From assembly GCA_947561395.2 (NCBI GenBank), contig OX387184.1, positions 60,013,197 through 60,077,196 on the forward strand: 64,000 nucleotides of DNA. The letters are read 5' to 3'. Below the pieces are notes generated by a model. The model saw nothing but the letters and a program-made list of their open reading frames with translations, had not been told where the DNA came from and searched no databases. Shown here piece after piece: positions 50,001-57,906 of the stretch. The number at the start of each line of letters is the position of its first letter. The stretch's first letter is position 1. This DNA comes from Buxus sempervirens. Lineage: Eukaryota > Streptophyta > Magnoliopsida > Buxales > Buxaceae. The translations under genes and the position numbers were made by a program.

Positions 50001-52699
50001 ATGGGCCCCTGTAGACGGCAGTCTTCAGGTGTGTCAGGCGGTTAACATTTTCATATGATTCCACTGAGTTAATATGGACCCCCGTAGCATGAGGTAAATT
50101 TACCACTGCCTCAGCTTATCCACTGCTGAGAGCCAGAACTAATAAAAGTAAAGAGGCCAAATGGATATGGATCAATATTATACTTCCAAAAATATCAGAC
50201 TTCACGTGGAAGCTCCTAATCAAGGTATCCTCAAAGAGGAAAGAATTCAACAGATTGGGATTAGCCTGGTTTCTAGGTGCAGATGCCATCCTAACAGTAG
50301 ATGTTAAGGCATTAACCACCTCTTCTCCAACAACGACTTGGCTACAGAGGTGGTGAGACTTATATCCAACTGTTGTGATTCTCCCTACCTAGCCTAGTTT
50401 GTTGGGAATTATAGCTTTCTCAGAACAATTGAAAGTTTGAAGAGATCGCTCCAAAGTCATCAGACATCTACAAAAACATCCTGACCTGGTTGAAGGGCTC
50501 AACTGAAATTACTCCAGCATTTGGGAATACAGTTTGGTACGGGAAGGTAGCATTGAAGAGTTTTGAACTCAGGCCCACAAGAAGTTTAGCCAAATTTGCT
50601 CAGTTCATCAAGTAGTTTAAACCATCTATTGGTAAACTCAAGCTGAATACTTTGGAGGGGGGGGCGCCTAAGAAAGCAACTCTTTATGCATGCCAACACC
50701 CCCCACCCCCCAAACGCCAAAAGAAAACACAGAAGGAGGTGCCTCTTGGGCTGACTTGGCATCAGACAGTTTTAATAAAATAAAAAAAATTTAAGTTTCT
50801 TAAACAATTTAAATGATCTCCCATTGTTTGTCAACTTGAGAACAAAGCACTTTCATGCAGAATTTTCAGCATAAGTAAATATTTTGCTAATTCAAGAGCA
50901 AGGTACTTTCTTGTAGGATATCCAATCATAAGAATATTAAACTCCAAGCAAATAAGAACCTGATAAAAAAAATTGTGACCCTCCAATGTGGACATCTGAT
51001 TTGCATACCATGCAAAAAACATGTAGCATGACAACAGAGCAAATGGCATACTCCATGAAAACAAGGGCACGATCAGAGCACTACAATTATCCAATCAGAT
51101 CGATTCTTTACATGGAGGCTGATATGGGAAAATAATCAATGAGATCTTATTTTGCCTTTTTAAGCAAACAATTGCCTTGTGTTAGGATATTAAGTTGTGA
51201 GTAGGTAAGGTTTCCAATTCATTATGCACAGGAAACCCATCTTCCCATGCCATAGACAAAAACAAGATCAGTCATTTCATACAGAGCACATAAACTAATA
51301 TTTCTAAATAATAAAAAAAAAATTTGAAAAATAAGATTTTGGGCTGATAAGCATTAGCCATGATTAACGGGATCTCCAAATCATTGTACTAGCATCACCC
51401 CTTGGGCATCAGTTGATAAATTCTAACAAGGATACATTTCACAACTTCATATATCCACTTATAGGAGTATGATGGGTATGGCGAAGCATAAGGAGATCAA
51501 TAGTGTACCCAAAAGATAGTGTATCCAAAATACTATTTAGTCAGTAGTTGATACTGGGTGTGTTGGGGGTGGGGGGTGTGAAGGGTGTTGATAGAGTTCC
51601 TTCTTGTTCTAGATGCTAGTTCTGTGTTTAGTCAGTAGTTGATATTATGTTCTGGTACGCAGTTTGTGTACCTGTATAAGCTATTTCTAACATATAAAAT
51701 ATCCATTACTTACTGATCAAAAAATAGTGTGCATATTAATATTCATACAAAAAATGGATAGGAAGAATCACATCTACAGTCTGGTGGTAACTCTAGTAGC
51801 TTGCTATTCGTGGTAACCATCCAAGTGCATGCCATTGAACTTGTCTTATGGGTATCAAACATAACCTCTCAATCATTTGATCATCACATCATGATCATAG
51901 ATGGGCATGTACTTGAAATTGTATCTGGTGTCTACCACCAAATAATATCAGCAAGCCAAAGTGCTTTACAGCATCGATGCGAATCTATGTCACAAATTTC
52001 CTTCTTTTCTGTTCGCATCCAAAACAAAGCATTTTTCTTAGATCACCCGCATGAGGTGGTATACCGTCTTGGAAAGTGGACAATCCATTCGGTAATACGA
52101 AATACAACGTGTGAATGGTATAAATTACGAAGCATCAAAAGACGGAACCATGGTAGAATTCATTTACGTGAGTGCACTTTCTATGTATCTCAGAGTTCGA
52201 AAGAGTAACAGATTTTACATACCGGGACTGAACTGCTCTCCTTTTACCAAATTAACAGCCTTGTACTCATAATCCAAGCCTTTTTGGAGAACCCCAGAAG
52301 GAAAAGAAATAATAAAAGACCAAAATCAATCCTCAATTCTCATCATAATCAAACAAATACAAATCAAGGGATGAATAAAAAAGAAAAGGATCAATCAGGG
52401 TTTGAAATGGAGAAAGGAAAACAAACCTTTCAAGTTGAGTGCAATTCGAACACGTTGGGAGCAAGAGCTCCGCCAATATGAATAGAGTTTCAATTTGGGC
52501 TCCTCAAAGGTAGAATTGCCAGCACCAGCCTTTTCACACAAGAAGAAAGAAGAAAATTCAGCTCGATTATGAGATAGAAATGGAAACGAAAATGAAAGAA
52601 CATGGGGAAAAAAAATCAACCCACCATGATCCGATGAGCCAAACCTTGTCCAAGAAACCACGGAATAGGGCTTTGCAACCACAACCGGCTATAAAGCAT
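23095..52699 (-). CDS. GSTZ: Zeta-class glutathione S-transferase / maleylacetoacetate isomerase, complete, ten exons, 248 aa
   Basis: Exons on the minus strand: 52625-52699, 52427-52529, 52223-52279, 45577-45662, 45402-45473, 33581-33634, 33379-33454, 31539-31600, 28218-28277 and 23095-23196. All junctions are GT-AG, phases agree, and the sum is 747 nt (248 codons plus TAG). GSTZ isomerises maleylacetoacetate to fumarylacetoacetate in tyrosine catabolism, using glutathione in the cytosol. The hallmark is [16 protein letters not shown] with the zeta signature SSC at residues 46-48. The cis-proline is P90 in YVPVL, and the glutathione-site D101-S102 is in IADSFAIL. The helical domain continues with [47 protein letters not shown] and [15 protein letters not shown]. 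Most zeta enzymes read NP-x-G before the cis-proline loop; here Ser87 replaces that Gly. A 25-residue N-terminal extension precedes the usual start, and M25 would give a standard 224-aa form. Introns 3, 5, 7, 8 and 9 are inflated by transposons, yet the frame is undamaged. Confidence 0.96.
23750..25280 (+). mobile_element. Degenerate L1 LINE fragment in GSTZ intron 9
   Basis: Sense-strand pieces match L1 ORF2 between the endonuclease and RT. They include [10 protein letters not shown] (about 23928), [17 protein letters not shown] (about 24250-24300) and KAYDC-like sequence (about 24630-24650), then weaker RT remnants. Many stops and shifts make it old and dead. The orientation is opposite to GSTZ. 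Ends are approximate. Confidence 0.7.
25419..27485 (+). mobile_element. Internally deleted copia-type LTR retrotransposon with both LTRs
   Basis: Two diverged LTRs at 25419-25819 and 27101-27485 enclose an internal region of only about 1.3 kb. The left LTR is followed by TGGTATCGGAGCC, a methionine-tRNA-type primer-binding site. A purine-rich tract (gaggcggga) precedes the right LTR. Inside are gag-like sequence (about 26100-26710) and the end of a copia RNase H region (about 26745-27092, with [13 protein letters not shown] and DVFTKA). Protease, integrase and most of RT are absent. It is broken, and the LTR divergence suggests an old insertion. It lies in GSTZ intron 9. Confidence 0.85.
27590..27845 (+). 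mobile_element. RTE-clade LINE 3' fragment
   Basis: The frame contains [20 protein letters not shown], then [12 protein letters not shown] and [10 protein letters not shown]. This is the C-terminal signature of plant RTE LINEs (WFGHV..R, then TW...V..D, then W..RI). It starts just after the copia element and lies in GSTZ intron 9. Confidence 0.75.
28278..29479. other. GSTZ intron 8, left part; no element identified except a possible hAT end
   Basis: No genes. Sequence near 29400-29462 reads, in reverse complement, CAAGGTTTACTGTTTTAGTGC, resembling the hAT/MITE ends noted elsewhere, but its partner end was not found. A pyrimidine/purine-biased run lies at 29238-29266. Confidence 0.35.
29480..29795 (+). 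mobile_element. RTE-clade LINE reverse-transcriptase fragment
   Basis: It encodes an RTE-like RT core: GGETIEFF, then [20 protein letters not shown], then [15 protein letters not shown]. The catalytic box reads VYDV instead of ADD, so it is dead even where open. It lies in GSTZ intron 8. Confidence 0.65.
29876..30039 (+). mobile_element. Very short Helitron-like element
   Basis: The 3' side has the palindrome CACGTGCAATGCACGTG (30009-30025), nine bases, then CTGGT (30035-30039), fitting hairpin plus CTRRT. The 5' side near 29876 (TACTATATATATAAGAGAGA) resembles a Helitron start but lacks the terminal TC, so the left end is less certain. Confidence 0.55.
30040..30614. other. Intronic AT-rich DNA, nothing recognised
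   Basis: GSTZ intron 8 between the Helitron-like element and an L1 fragment; no coding or repeat termini seen. Confidence 0.5.
30632..30993 (+). mobile_element. 5'-truncated L1 LINE with RNase H end, flanked by 17-bp duplication
   Basis: The 17-mer aatgactagttctttga occurs at 30615-30631 and 30994-31010. The insert ends in an A run and encodes [17 protein letters not shown], the C-terminal part of an L1 RNase H domain, then a 3' UTR. Its first ~45 bases are not L1: they are an inverted copy of the flank just upstream, followed by a short direct copy of the flank. Confidence 0.8.
31857..31975 (-). mobile_element. RTE-clade LINE 3' tail with ATG microsatellite end
   Basis: On the minus strand, sequence resembling the RTE C-terminus (W-R-E with I-R-V, then the 3' UTR) runs into (ATG)n, which appears as (CAT)n at 31863-31878. 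A simple-repeat 3' end is typical of RTE LINEs. It lies in GSTZ intron 7. Confidence 0.5.
32112..32658. mobile_element. hAT-type MITE
   Basis: About 547 bp with inverted ends CATGGTTTGCAATTTC (left) and CAAGGATTGAAATTTC (right, reverse complement), 13 of 16 matching. The interior is rich in GAAATTTC-type and CCCC/GGGG blocks, like the subterminal parts of the older hAT at 5322. No coding capacity. A clear 8-bp duplication was not found. Confidence 0.55.
34343..35363. mobile_element. Solo LTR (1.0 kb) inside the L1
   Basis: It starts TGTTAACACAAATTTTCGTG and ends TTTTAGTGTCTACA, with five-base flanks gtaag (34338-34342) and gtaaa (35364-35368). L1 coding sequence continues on both sides. Internal segments are repeated (blocks around 34500-34600 and 34700-34840). 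No internal retrotransposon region remains. Family unassigned. Confidence 0.7.
36242..36257. repeat. C16 homopolymer in L1 ORF2
   Basis: Sixteen C on the plus strand, G on the L1 coding strand, just after the RT domain, at a point where sense sequence on both sides is recognisable L1. Confidence 0.8.
38133..38245. repeat. Three tandem units of a ~40-50-bp repeat
   Basis: The core ATTGGGGTTGAACTCAA followed by AATACTTTAGT recurs three times with small changes, inside the same solo LTR, just left of the hairpin array. Confidence 0.7.
38660..39115. repeat. Tandem array of about seven hairpin-forming 55-75-bp units
   Basis: Each unit has the form GTACT(G/C)CTAGT, a short AT-rich loop, (A)CTAGTTCAGTACCCA, about 15 variable bases, then TGGGA. 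The two arms are near reverse complements, so each unit can fold into a hairpin. Units are diverged but arms co-vary in part. It lies within the solo LTR. Confidence 0.85.
44127..45195. other. Intronic DNA, nothing recognised
   Basis: Remainder of GSTZ intron 5 between the L1 and the exon-proximal L1 tail; no genes or repeat ends seen. Confidence 0.45.
45196..45293 (+). mobile_element. Possible L1 3' UTR tail
   Basis: Sequence ending GATCAATAAAAAATTTCC then GCTGATCAGAAAAA resembles the 3' UTR tails of plant L1 copies. Short, no coding part, no duplication identified. It lies about 110 bp downstream of GSTZ exon 5 in transcript order. Confidence 0.35.
45663..47269. other. GSTZ intron 3, left part, nothing recognised
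   Basis: No motif-bearing open frame. The open frames at 46239-46813 (+) show no known domain and lie opposite to the host gene. Confidence 0.45.
47270..47475 (+). mobile_element. RTE-clade LINE 3' fragment
   Basis: The end of this piece reads GATCCCAACTAGCTGCGAT then AAGGC and a TGTT-rich tail, the typical 3' terminus of plant RTE LINEs; upstream sequence is a decayed RTE C-terminus. Confidence 0.55.
47626..47989 (-). mobile_element. 5'-truncated L1 LINE with 18-bp duplication
   Basis: The flanks tttacgttatagaatatt (47608-47625) and tttacattatagaatgtt (47990-48007) match at 16 of 18 bases. The insert, on the minus strand, encodes only the end of ORF2 ([20 protein letters not shown]) and a 3' UTR ending TTACTGATCAAAAAG. 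Confidence 0.85.
48745..48850 (-). mobile_element. L1 3' UTR tail
   Basis: The T run followed by CTGATAAGTAAACAAAAG and TA repeats matches, on the minus strand, the 3' end style of the L1 copies here. Non-coding. Confidence 0.45.
49425..49530 (-). mobile_element. L1 3' UTR tail
   Basis: The T run, then ATCGGTAATGAAAATCATA and a TATATA stretch, then a GGTGTCA-type block are shared with the tail at 48745-48850, so both derive from the same L1 subfamily. Confidence 0.45.
49919..50052. repeat. Local direct repeat
   Basis: A ~30-bp block containing cagtcttcaggtgtgtcagg and ggttaaca occurs at 49920-49949 and 50020-50049 with one difference, about 100 bp apart, in GSTZ intron 3. Confidence 0.75.
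50053..51545. other. GSTZ intron 3, right part, nothing recognised
   Basis: No genes or transposon ends seen. Short G-run at 50659-50668 and C-runs at 50699-50711. Confidence 0.45.
51546..51727 (+). mobile_element. L1 3' end fragment
   Basis: Terminal L1-like 3' UTR ending TTACTTACTGATCAAAAAA. It contains a ~20-bp direct repeat (tttagtcagtagttgatact at 51536 and a near copy at 51627). Non-coding. Confidence 0.45.
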
Positions 52700-52827
52700 C
52701 AAAGCTTCGTGTCTGTATCCGAGTCCGAGCTGTCTCGATTTTCTGAATTGTTTTTTTAATTAAATAAAATCCTCCCCCCCAGTAACAAAGGCTTGCTTAA
52801 AAGAACGACTTTCTATTAAAAATTACT

Positions 52828-54624
52828 AGCCGTTGCACGCGCCTCGATGAGAGAGAACAGAACCTCCATGAGGGGAAAATTATGGAAAAGGTCAATTTAC
52901 ACATTTAATTATAAAAACATGTCACTAAGATGGCAAATTACATAAACATACCACTTTTCAATAATAATTGCTCTAAAGAGTCATCTACTATTGGGCTTTT
53001 ACAAATGGCAAAATTGCTCTTGGTTAAAATAAGGGGAAGGAGAAGGAAACATGTGATTTCCCTCTTCTTCTTCCCCAAAATCAATTTTCTCCCCTTCCAA
53101 CGAACCAATCACACATGCCTTGGTGTTTTCGCTCATTCCATCTCTCTCACCCTCTTTCATTCTCATACCATATCAACGAACATCAAACCCTCGGTCGAAA
53201 CCCTTCCATCCCAACAAACATCGAACCATTCCCTCCTACCATCTCTCTCTCCCTCTTTCATCAACGTTGTTGTTCATCGGAACAAGAAGGTTGCAGGTTG
53301 CGGTCAACGAGGCATCGCTGTGGGGATTCTTGTCCCCGTCGATCAGGTTGCTGCCGTCCAATAGCTCGCGCACACTTTGCTCATTTGGAGGCCATTGGCA
53401 TCAAGGTTTGCAGATTTAACTTCATTTACTTCTTTGAACAAAATGCCCAAATCCCCAATGTTGCTATCCCCATCTTCTCCATTGTGTTGCCATCCCCATC
53501 CCCATCTCCTACAATGTGAGCAATCCCCAATGTTGCCGGTATTATCAATCCTGGTGCTGAGGGATTCCAGAAACTCTTTTTTGGCCAAGAGGAAATTGCC
53601 ATACCAGTTCACTCAATGTGTGTATAAACTTTTTCTTCCTGCTTTTCTTTCTACTGTTTTATTTTCTTTGTTTTTTTTATTACACTTCAACCTTGAACAT
53701 GAAATAGGGTCTGCAAGAATAGTAGTAATACAATTAATTACCATGTTTCATTTGCTTTTCCCTTTCTTTAAAGGTACCTTGTCTCAGTTAGTCTTGATAG
53801 AGGCACTTACCATATTAAGCTCTTTGTGCCCCAGTCAATCTTGTCACGGTCAATCTCGTCCGATGAATTAACATAATTTTTAAAATTAGTACATTGTTTC
53901 TAAATGTTATTTATAATAGTGACATATTTAGATTTCAATACGGGTTTAAACCCCAATAGTTTTTTCCCCAACATCTGTCTTCAATTAATTTAGAGGAGAA
54001 TTGGCTGATATACTTGATCTGTTCGTGTATTCTTGTCTTGCGAGCCATATTTATGTACTTTAGATACTCTGGCCAGTGATTGTGATAGTAGATAAAGAAT
54101 ACTGCTAATGCAAATGATATAGATAGTAGATAAAAAATTAGTGTTCTTAAGCATTTGTGCTTTACAACTTTTTATAGTTTTGGACAATCAAAACTCATAC
54201 ATATCATTGCACCATTTGGTTCTTTGTGGAAAACATGCTACTCCAGTAGAGTCTATAAACAATCTTGAATAGCTGAAATTTTGTAGATATGAGATTAAAG
54301 GCTACCTCTTTAAAGATTCTTCCAGCCCATATGGTTGACACTAATGACAAAATTGATCTGAGAATTACATTTATGGGACAAAGAATGGAGTTGCAGTTGT
54401 TAACTGCCTCTTCGATTATTGTATAATCTGCTGAAGCAGATGATCACTTCCTTAGACATCTTAATCATGGATAATAACATATTGCTTTGTGAAGCAATGT
54501 GTTTAAATTTAATATATTTGGTTTCAAATGTGGTTTATTTTAGTATGTTACAATATTTCAAATTAGATTTTCTTCATAATATTTGCATATGAAAATTTTA
54601 ATTTAATGCGGTGGACAGTGCACA
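52828..54624. other. Region upstream of GSTZ: possible Helitron 3' end, otherwise unassigned
   Basis: On the minus strand a CTAGT ending at 52825, preceded by a GC-rich stretch, could be a Helitron 3' terminus, but the hairpin is weak and no 5' end was found. Between 53100 and 53270 a pyrimidine-rich stretch repeats CCATCTCTCTC(A/T)CCCTCTTTCAT. The open frames at 52930-53871 (+) show no recognisable motif and are biased by this composition. Confidence 0.35.
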
Positions 54625-55087
54625 ATGTCGGCACCGGGTCTATTCTATTTTTGTCACTTTGGAGGGCACGTTATTATCAAGGAAGATGGATCAGTGGGGT
54701 ATCGTGGGGGATGTAGTAAGGGTATGGGTCTAAATAACAACATGAATTATACTGAGGTCATTGAAGCTATTTGTGGGTTATTCATGTAAAACCCCAGATT
54801 TTAGTTAATATAATTTGAGGAATTATTTAATATTCTATTGAAATATTATTGGTGAATATTTCAGGTAACTGAGGAGCAAGGGTAATCTTTGGAATTTCAC
54901 TAGTCTAAGTGAAGAGGGGTATTATTTAATGTAAGTGGCTATTATAATTGAAGTATTAATGAGCTGATTAGGTAGGAAGCCTGGGTAGGCGAGCGGGGTA
55001 GCGAATCCGGAGATAAAATTCATTTAAGTGCCAATGGCCAACCTATAAATAGGTTGTAGTTGGTCTGATCAATGTTTGGCTGGCTTG

Positions 55088-55410
55088 TGTGACATCCTGG
55101 CTGTCTGAATATGCAGGTGAATGGGTAATCTCACTGGGCGAGCTACCAAGCGAGGATGTGCATATGGTTGGGATCCCACAACGCTCAGGGATGCTATAAG
55201 TAGTCTTAAGATCCCTTACAAAGCAAGAGGCTTTTTAAGGTATAACGGGGGACTAAATACCCTTGGAATCCGGAAGTTAAGCGTGTTCGCGTGAGAGCAG
55301 TGCTAGGATGGGTGACCACTAGGAAGTTTTCTCGTGTTATCCCTTGAGAACAAATCCGTGAGGACCCAGAGCGGACAATATCTTGCTGGGTATGGGTCCA
55401 GGACATAACA
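55088..55410 (+). mobile_element. Cassandra-type TRIM solo LTR with 5S-rRNA-like core
   Basis: A 323-bp LTR, TGTGACATCC...GGACATAACA, with a perfect 5-bp duplication GCTTG at 55083-55087 and 55411-55415. It contains the ATCCCACAACGCTCAGG-type block, the 5S-like stretch, and the CCGTGAGG...GCGGACAATATC block typical of Cassandra TRIMs. Non-coding, as the family is. A solo LTR nested in the gypsy LTR. Confidence 0.9.
55266..55344 (+). repeat. 5S rRNA-derived segment inside the Cassandra LTR
   Basis: The segment runs from an AGTTAAGCGTG block through GAGAGCAGTGCTAGGATGGG and GTGACC to CTCGTGTTATCCC. It follows the 3' two thirds of plant 5S rRNA, including the internal Pol III promoter boxes. 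It is not a real 5S gene: the 5' third is diverged and it is embedded in an LTR. Confidence 0.85.
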
Positions 55411-56835
55411 GCTTGGGATTTGAAGGAGCTCACCATCTTAGAGATTGAACCAATTCGTTGAGGAGAGAAGGAGAAGAAGAATTCTAGATTTCGTTGATTC
55501 AGAATTGAGGTTGCCGAAGGTCTGATCGGAGGTAAACCAGAGGTTGGCTGGGAATTGAGCAACGGTTCCTGTGAGCCTTCGTTCAGATCAACTTCAGTTT
55601 AGAGAGTAATCAAGTGAGTACAAATTTGATTTCAATTTCGTGAGTGACTACGTGAGGAATTAGGTTGTGATCCAGACCTAATCAGGACTGGAAATATCTG
55701 TAGAACAGTGATCGATCGGCAATCAATTTTGAAACTTTAAGTTGCTGAGATTGGAGAATTCAAGGTTCTGGTGGTCTCTGAGTATCTTAGGTAAGTAGCA
55801 CTCCTATTTCATCGGTTGTGAGTGAATTTTTCCTATTTTAATGATTGTGTAATTGGAATTGTGGAGAATTGGAATGACCATGCATGAAATTTCGAATTCC
55901 TGAGTTTCCAATAAATGTTGTGGTTATATTAAATTCGAATTGTTTGATTACGTTTTTAGGAAGCTAATGAAGTGGAGTTTAGTGTTTTGAATGGTTAATT
56001 TTAGTTCAAGGAATTCCATATTAAAGTTACAATGACCGGTCGATTGGCAGGAGATTAATCATCCATGGGTGCCTACCAGCGCCTACTGCAGTAGAATGGG
56101 TAGCTGTTCAGATTTCAGGAGATCGCCTAGGGGGCGCCTAGGAGATCACTAGGTGCCTAGTCCCTATTTTCCAGCCATGTGCGGCCAATGCTTTAGGAAT
56201 GAGATTTTTGAGTTTTAACCCCTAAATGCTATTCCATGGAACCTAAATGAGTGTTAGTAATACTTGGTAGTGGTCCTTAATAGAAGATTCGATACAATTA
56301 CTAGTGTGAGAGAATTCTAGTATTATAGATGAGGTTAAGTGATGAAATGAGTAAATTAGAGGCATGTTACTGTTTTATGATTAACTGACAATTTCCTTAT
56401 CTGATTTTGGTTTCTGTACCTTCGTGTTTAACATTTGAGATTTCAGATTTATGTACCACTTGATTTTGGCCGGAATTTAGTTAACTTAAGGTGCTGAAAC
56501 AGATTTTAGGCAACGATTAATTAATAAGTGTTTTACATAAAATGTTGATTTAATATTGATATTTGGTTTTGGGAATTGCATATTAAGAACTCCAAGATGG
56601 AGTGGTATGGTCCTGAGTGACCCATGATACATATAGAGATTATACTTGGCTATTTGTTGCATTACATATTGGATATTGTGCTAAAGATTACAGCTTGTTT
56701 TAAAGGTGATAGATTGATTTTAATTACTAGTTTAGCTTGTCCTAGATCCATGTCTAAGCTTAATAGTGTGATGTTTTTGCTTCGTTGGTGTAATGGCATG
56801 GCCCTGTGTTTTGCCACGACTAGTGTAGAGCAGCC

Positions 56836-56955
56836 TGAAACCCTGAGTAAGTCAGATTGTCAATGCCGAAACCTAGAGTGGGCCGACATTGGATGACGAA
56901 ACCCCGAGTAGGCCGTCATTTCAAAGTTTTGAAACCCAGAGTAGACCGGAACTGT
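56836..56955. repeat. Four tandem ~30-bp units
   Basis: GAAACC(C/T)(A/C/T)GAGT(A/G)(A/G)GCC-like units recur four times with small changes, in the gypsy LTR just before the nested LTR. Confidence 0.75.
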
Positions 56956-57720
56956 GTACATGGAGGTGTGGATGTCGTCTTGGCATGTCGATTACTCAAT
57001 CTAAGCAAAGTACATGACATTGACCATGATAATACTTGTTGAATGTTGCTGTTTGAAAACTTACTTCATGTTATTACCAAGATTGTGCTGATTTCAGATT
57101 TCCATATGTATCGCTATTGTTTAATTGTGATCAGTCTTTATCGTGGCTGTAAGCACCTCATTTTTGTGCTCCCAAAAAGCCAAAAAATGCAAAACCCTGC
57201 TGAAAAGTCAAACCCTAAGGGGTGAAAGGTTGACCTTTAATCAGATAAAATTTGGCCACCTTGCTTTATCTTAATGGATAGAGAATCCCGACACGGTTCC
57301 AACGCAACTGGGTTTGCAGGAATCGGAATCCGGATAAAGGTTCTAAGGGCAGTCAAACTTAAGGAAAAGCCGAGAGTTAACTTTTCCTCGAATTCTGTGC
57401 CAAGTGCTTAGCCCCATGTCATTAAATAGAGGGATCCGATACGAGTGCAACGCAATTGAGTTTGCTCAAATCGGAGTTCAGATGAGTGAGATATGAGCTG
57501 TAAAAGTTCACAAGCTGCAAAGCCAGAAGCTGCACACGTGGCGCAGAAGCTGCACACGTGGCAGCCAATGCAGCGAAATATCTCAGGGACTAAATCTTAA
57601 ATATCCAAAGTTTAATAAAAATCCCATGGACTAAACTGAAATTCGCAGGGACCATTTTGTAATTGTTAAAAAGTGTCGAATCGGTCAAGTCGAGGGGCAA
57701 ATCCGTAATTTTTCAACTTG

Positions 57721-57887
57721 TATCCGGTCATATATGCCGGATACACTGCCTCTCCTTCATATCCGGACTTGAAGGCCGGATACATGAAGATATTCGCGCG
57801 AGATTTGCGCCACTTGGCCGACAGATTTGCGGTGGCATTAAATTTTGAAATGATTAAGTCATGTATCCGGCCTGAGTTGCCGGATAC
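57721..57887. repeat. Three TATCCGG...CCGGATA palindromes
   Basis: Imperfect hairpins at 57721-57742, 57760-57782 and 57863-57887; four related ones recur at about 58928-59075 in the same LTR. Confidence 0.8.
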
Positions 57888-57897
57888 ATTAAGTTGT

Positions 57898-57906
57898 CTA
57901 TAAAAG
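57898..57906 (+). promoter_or_regulatory. TATA box in the nested LTR
   Basis: CTATAAAAG, about 285 bp upstream of a consensus splice donor (58183), fits the start of LTR-driven transcription. Confidence 0.55.

Noticed and set aside
51801-52208. 135-aa open frame on the plus strand
   Set aside because: It lies antisense within GSTZ intron 3, has no motif and no splice or start context.
52825-52860. Helitron 3' end just upstream of GSTZ
   Set aside because: CTAGT and a GC-rich stretch are present, but the hairpin is weak and no 5' terminus was found, so it is kept only as a possibility in the region entry.
52930-53871. Several overlapping open frames upstream of GSTZ (up to 164 aa)
   Set aside because: Pyrimidine-rich, repeat-like sequence with frames open in several phases and no domain; typical of composition-driven open frames.
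23095-54624. A second GSTZ or tandem GST copy
   Set aside because: Every GSTZ-like exon found fits into one collinear ten-exon gene; no duplicate exon was seen.
55266-55344. A genuine 5S rRNA gene
   Set aside because: Only the 3' part is similar and it lies within a TRIM LTR with its own target duplication.
55206-55562. 118-aa open frame on the minus strand
   Set aside because: Antisense to the Cassandra LTR and its 5S-like core.
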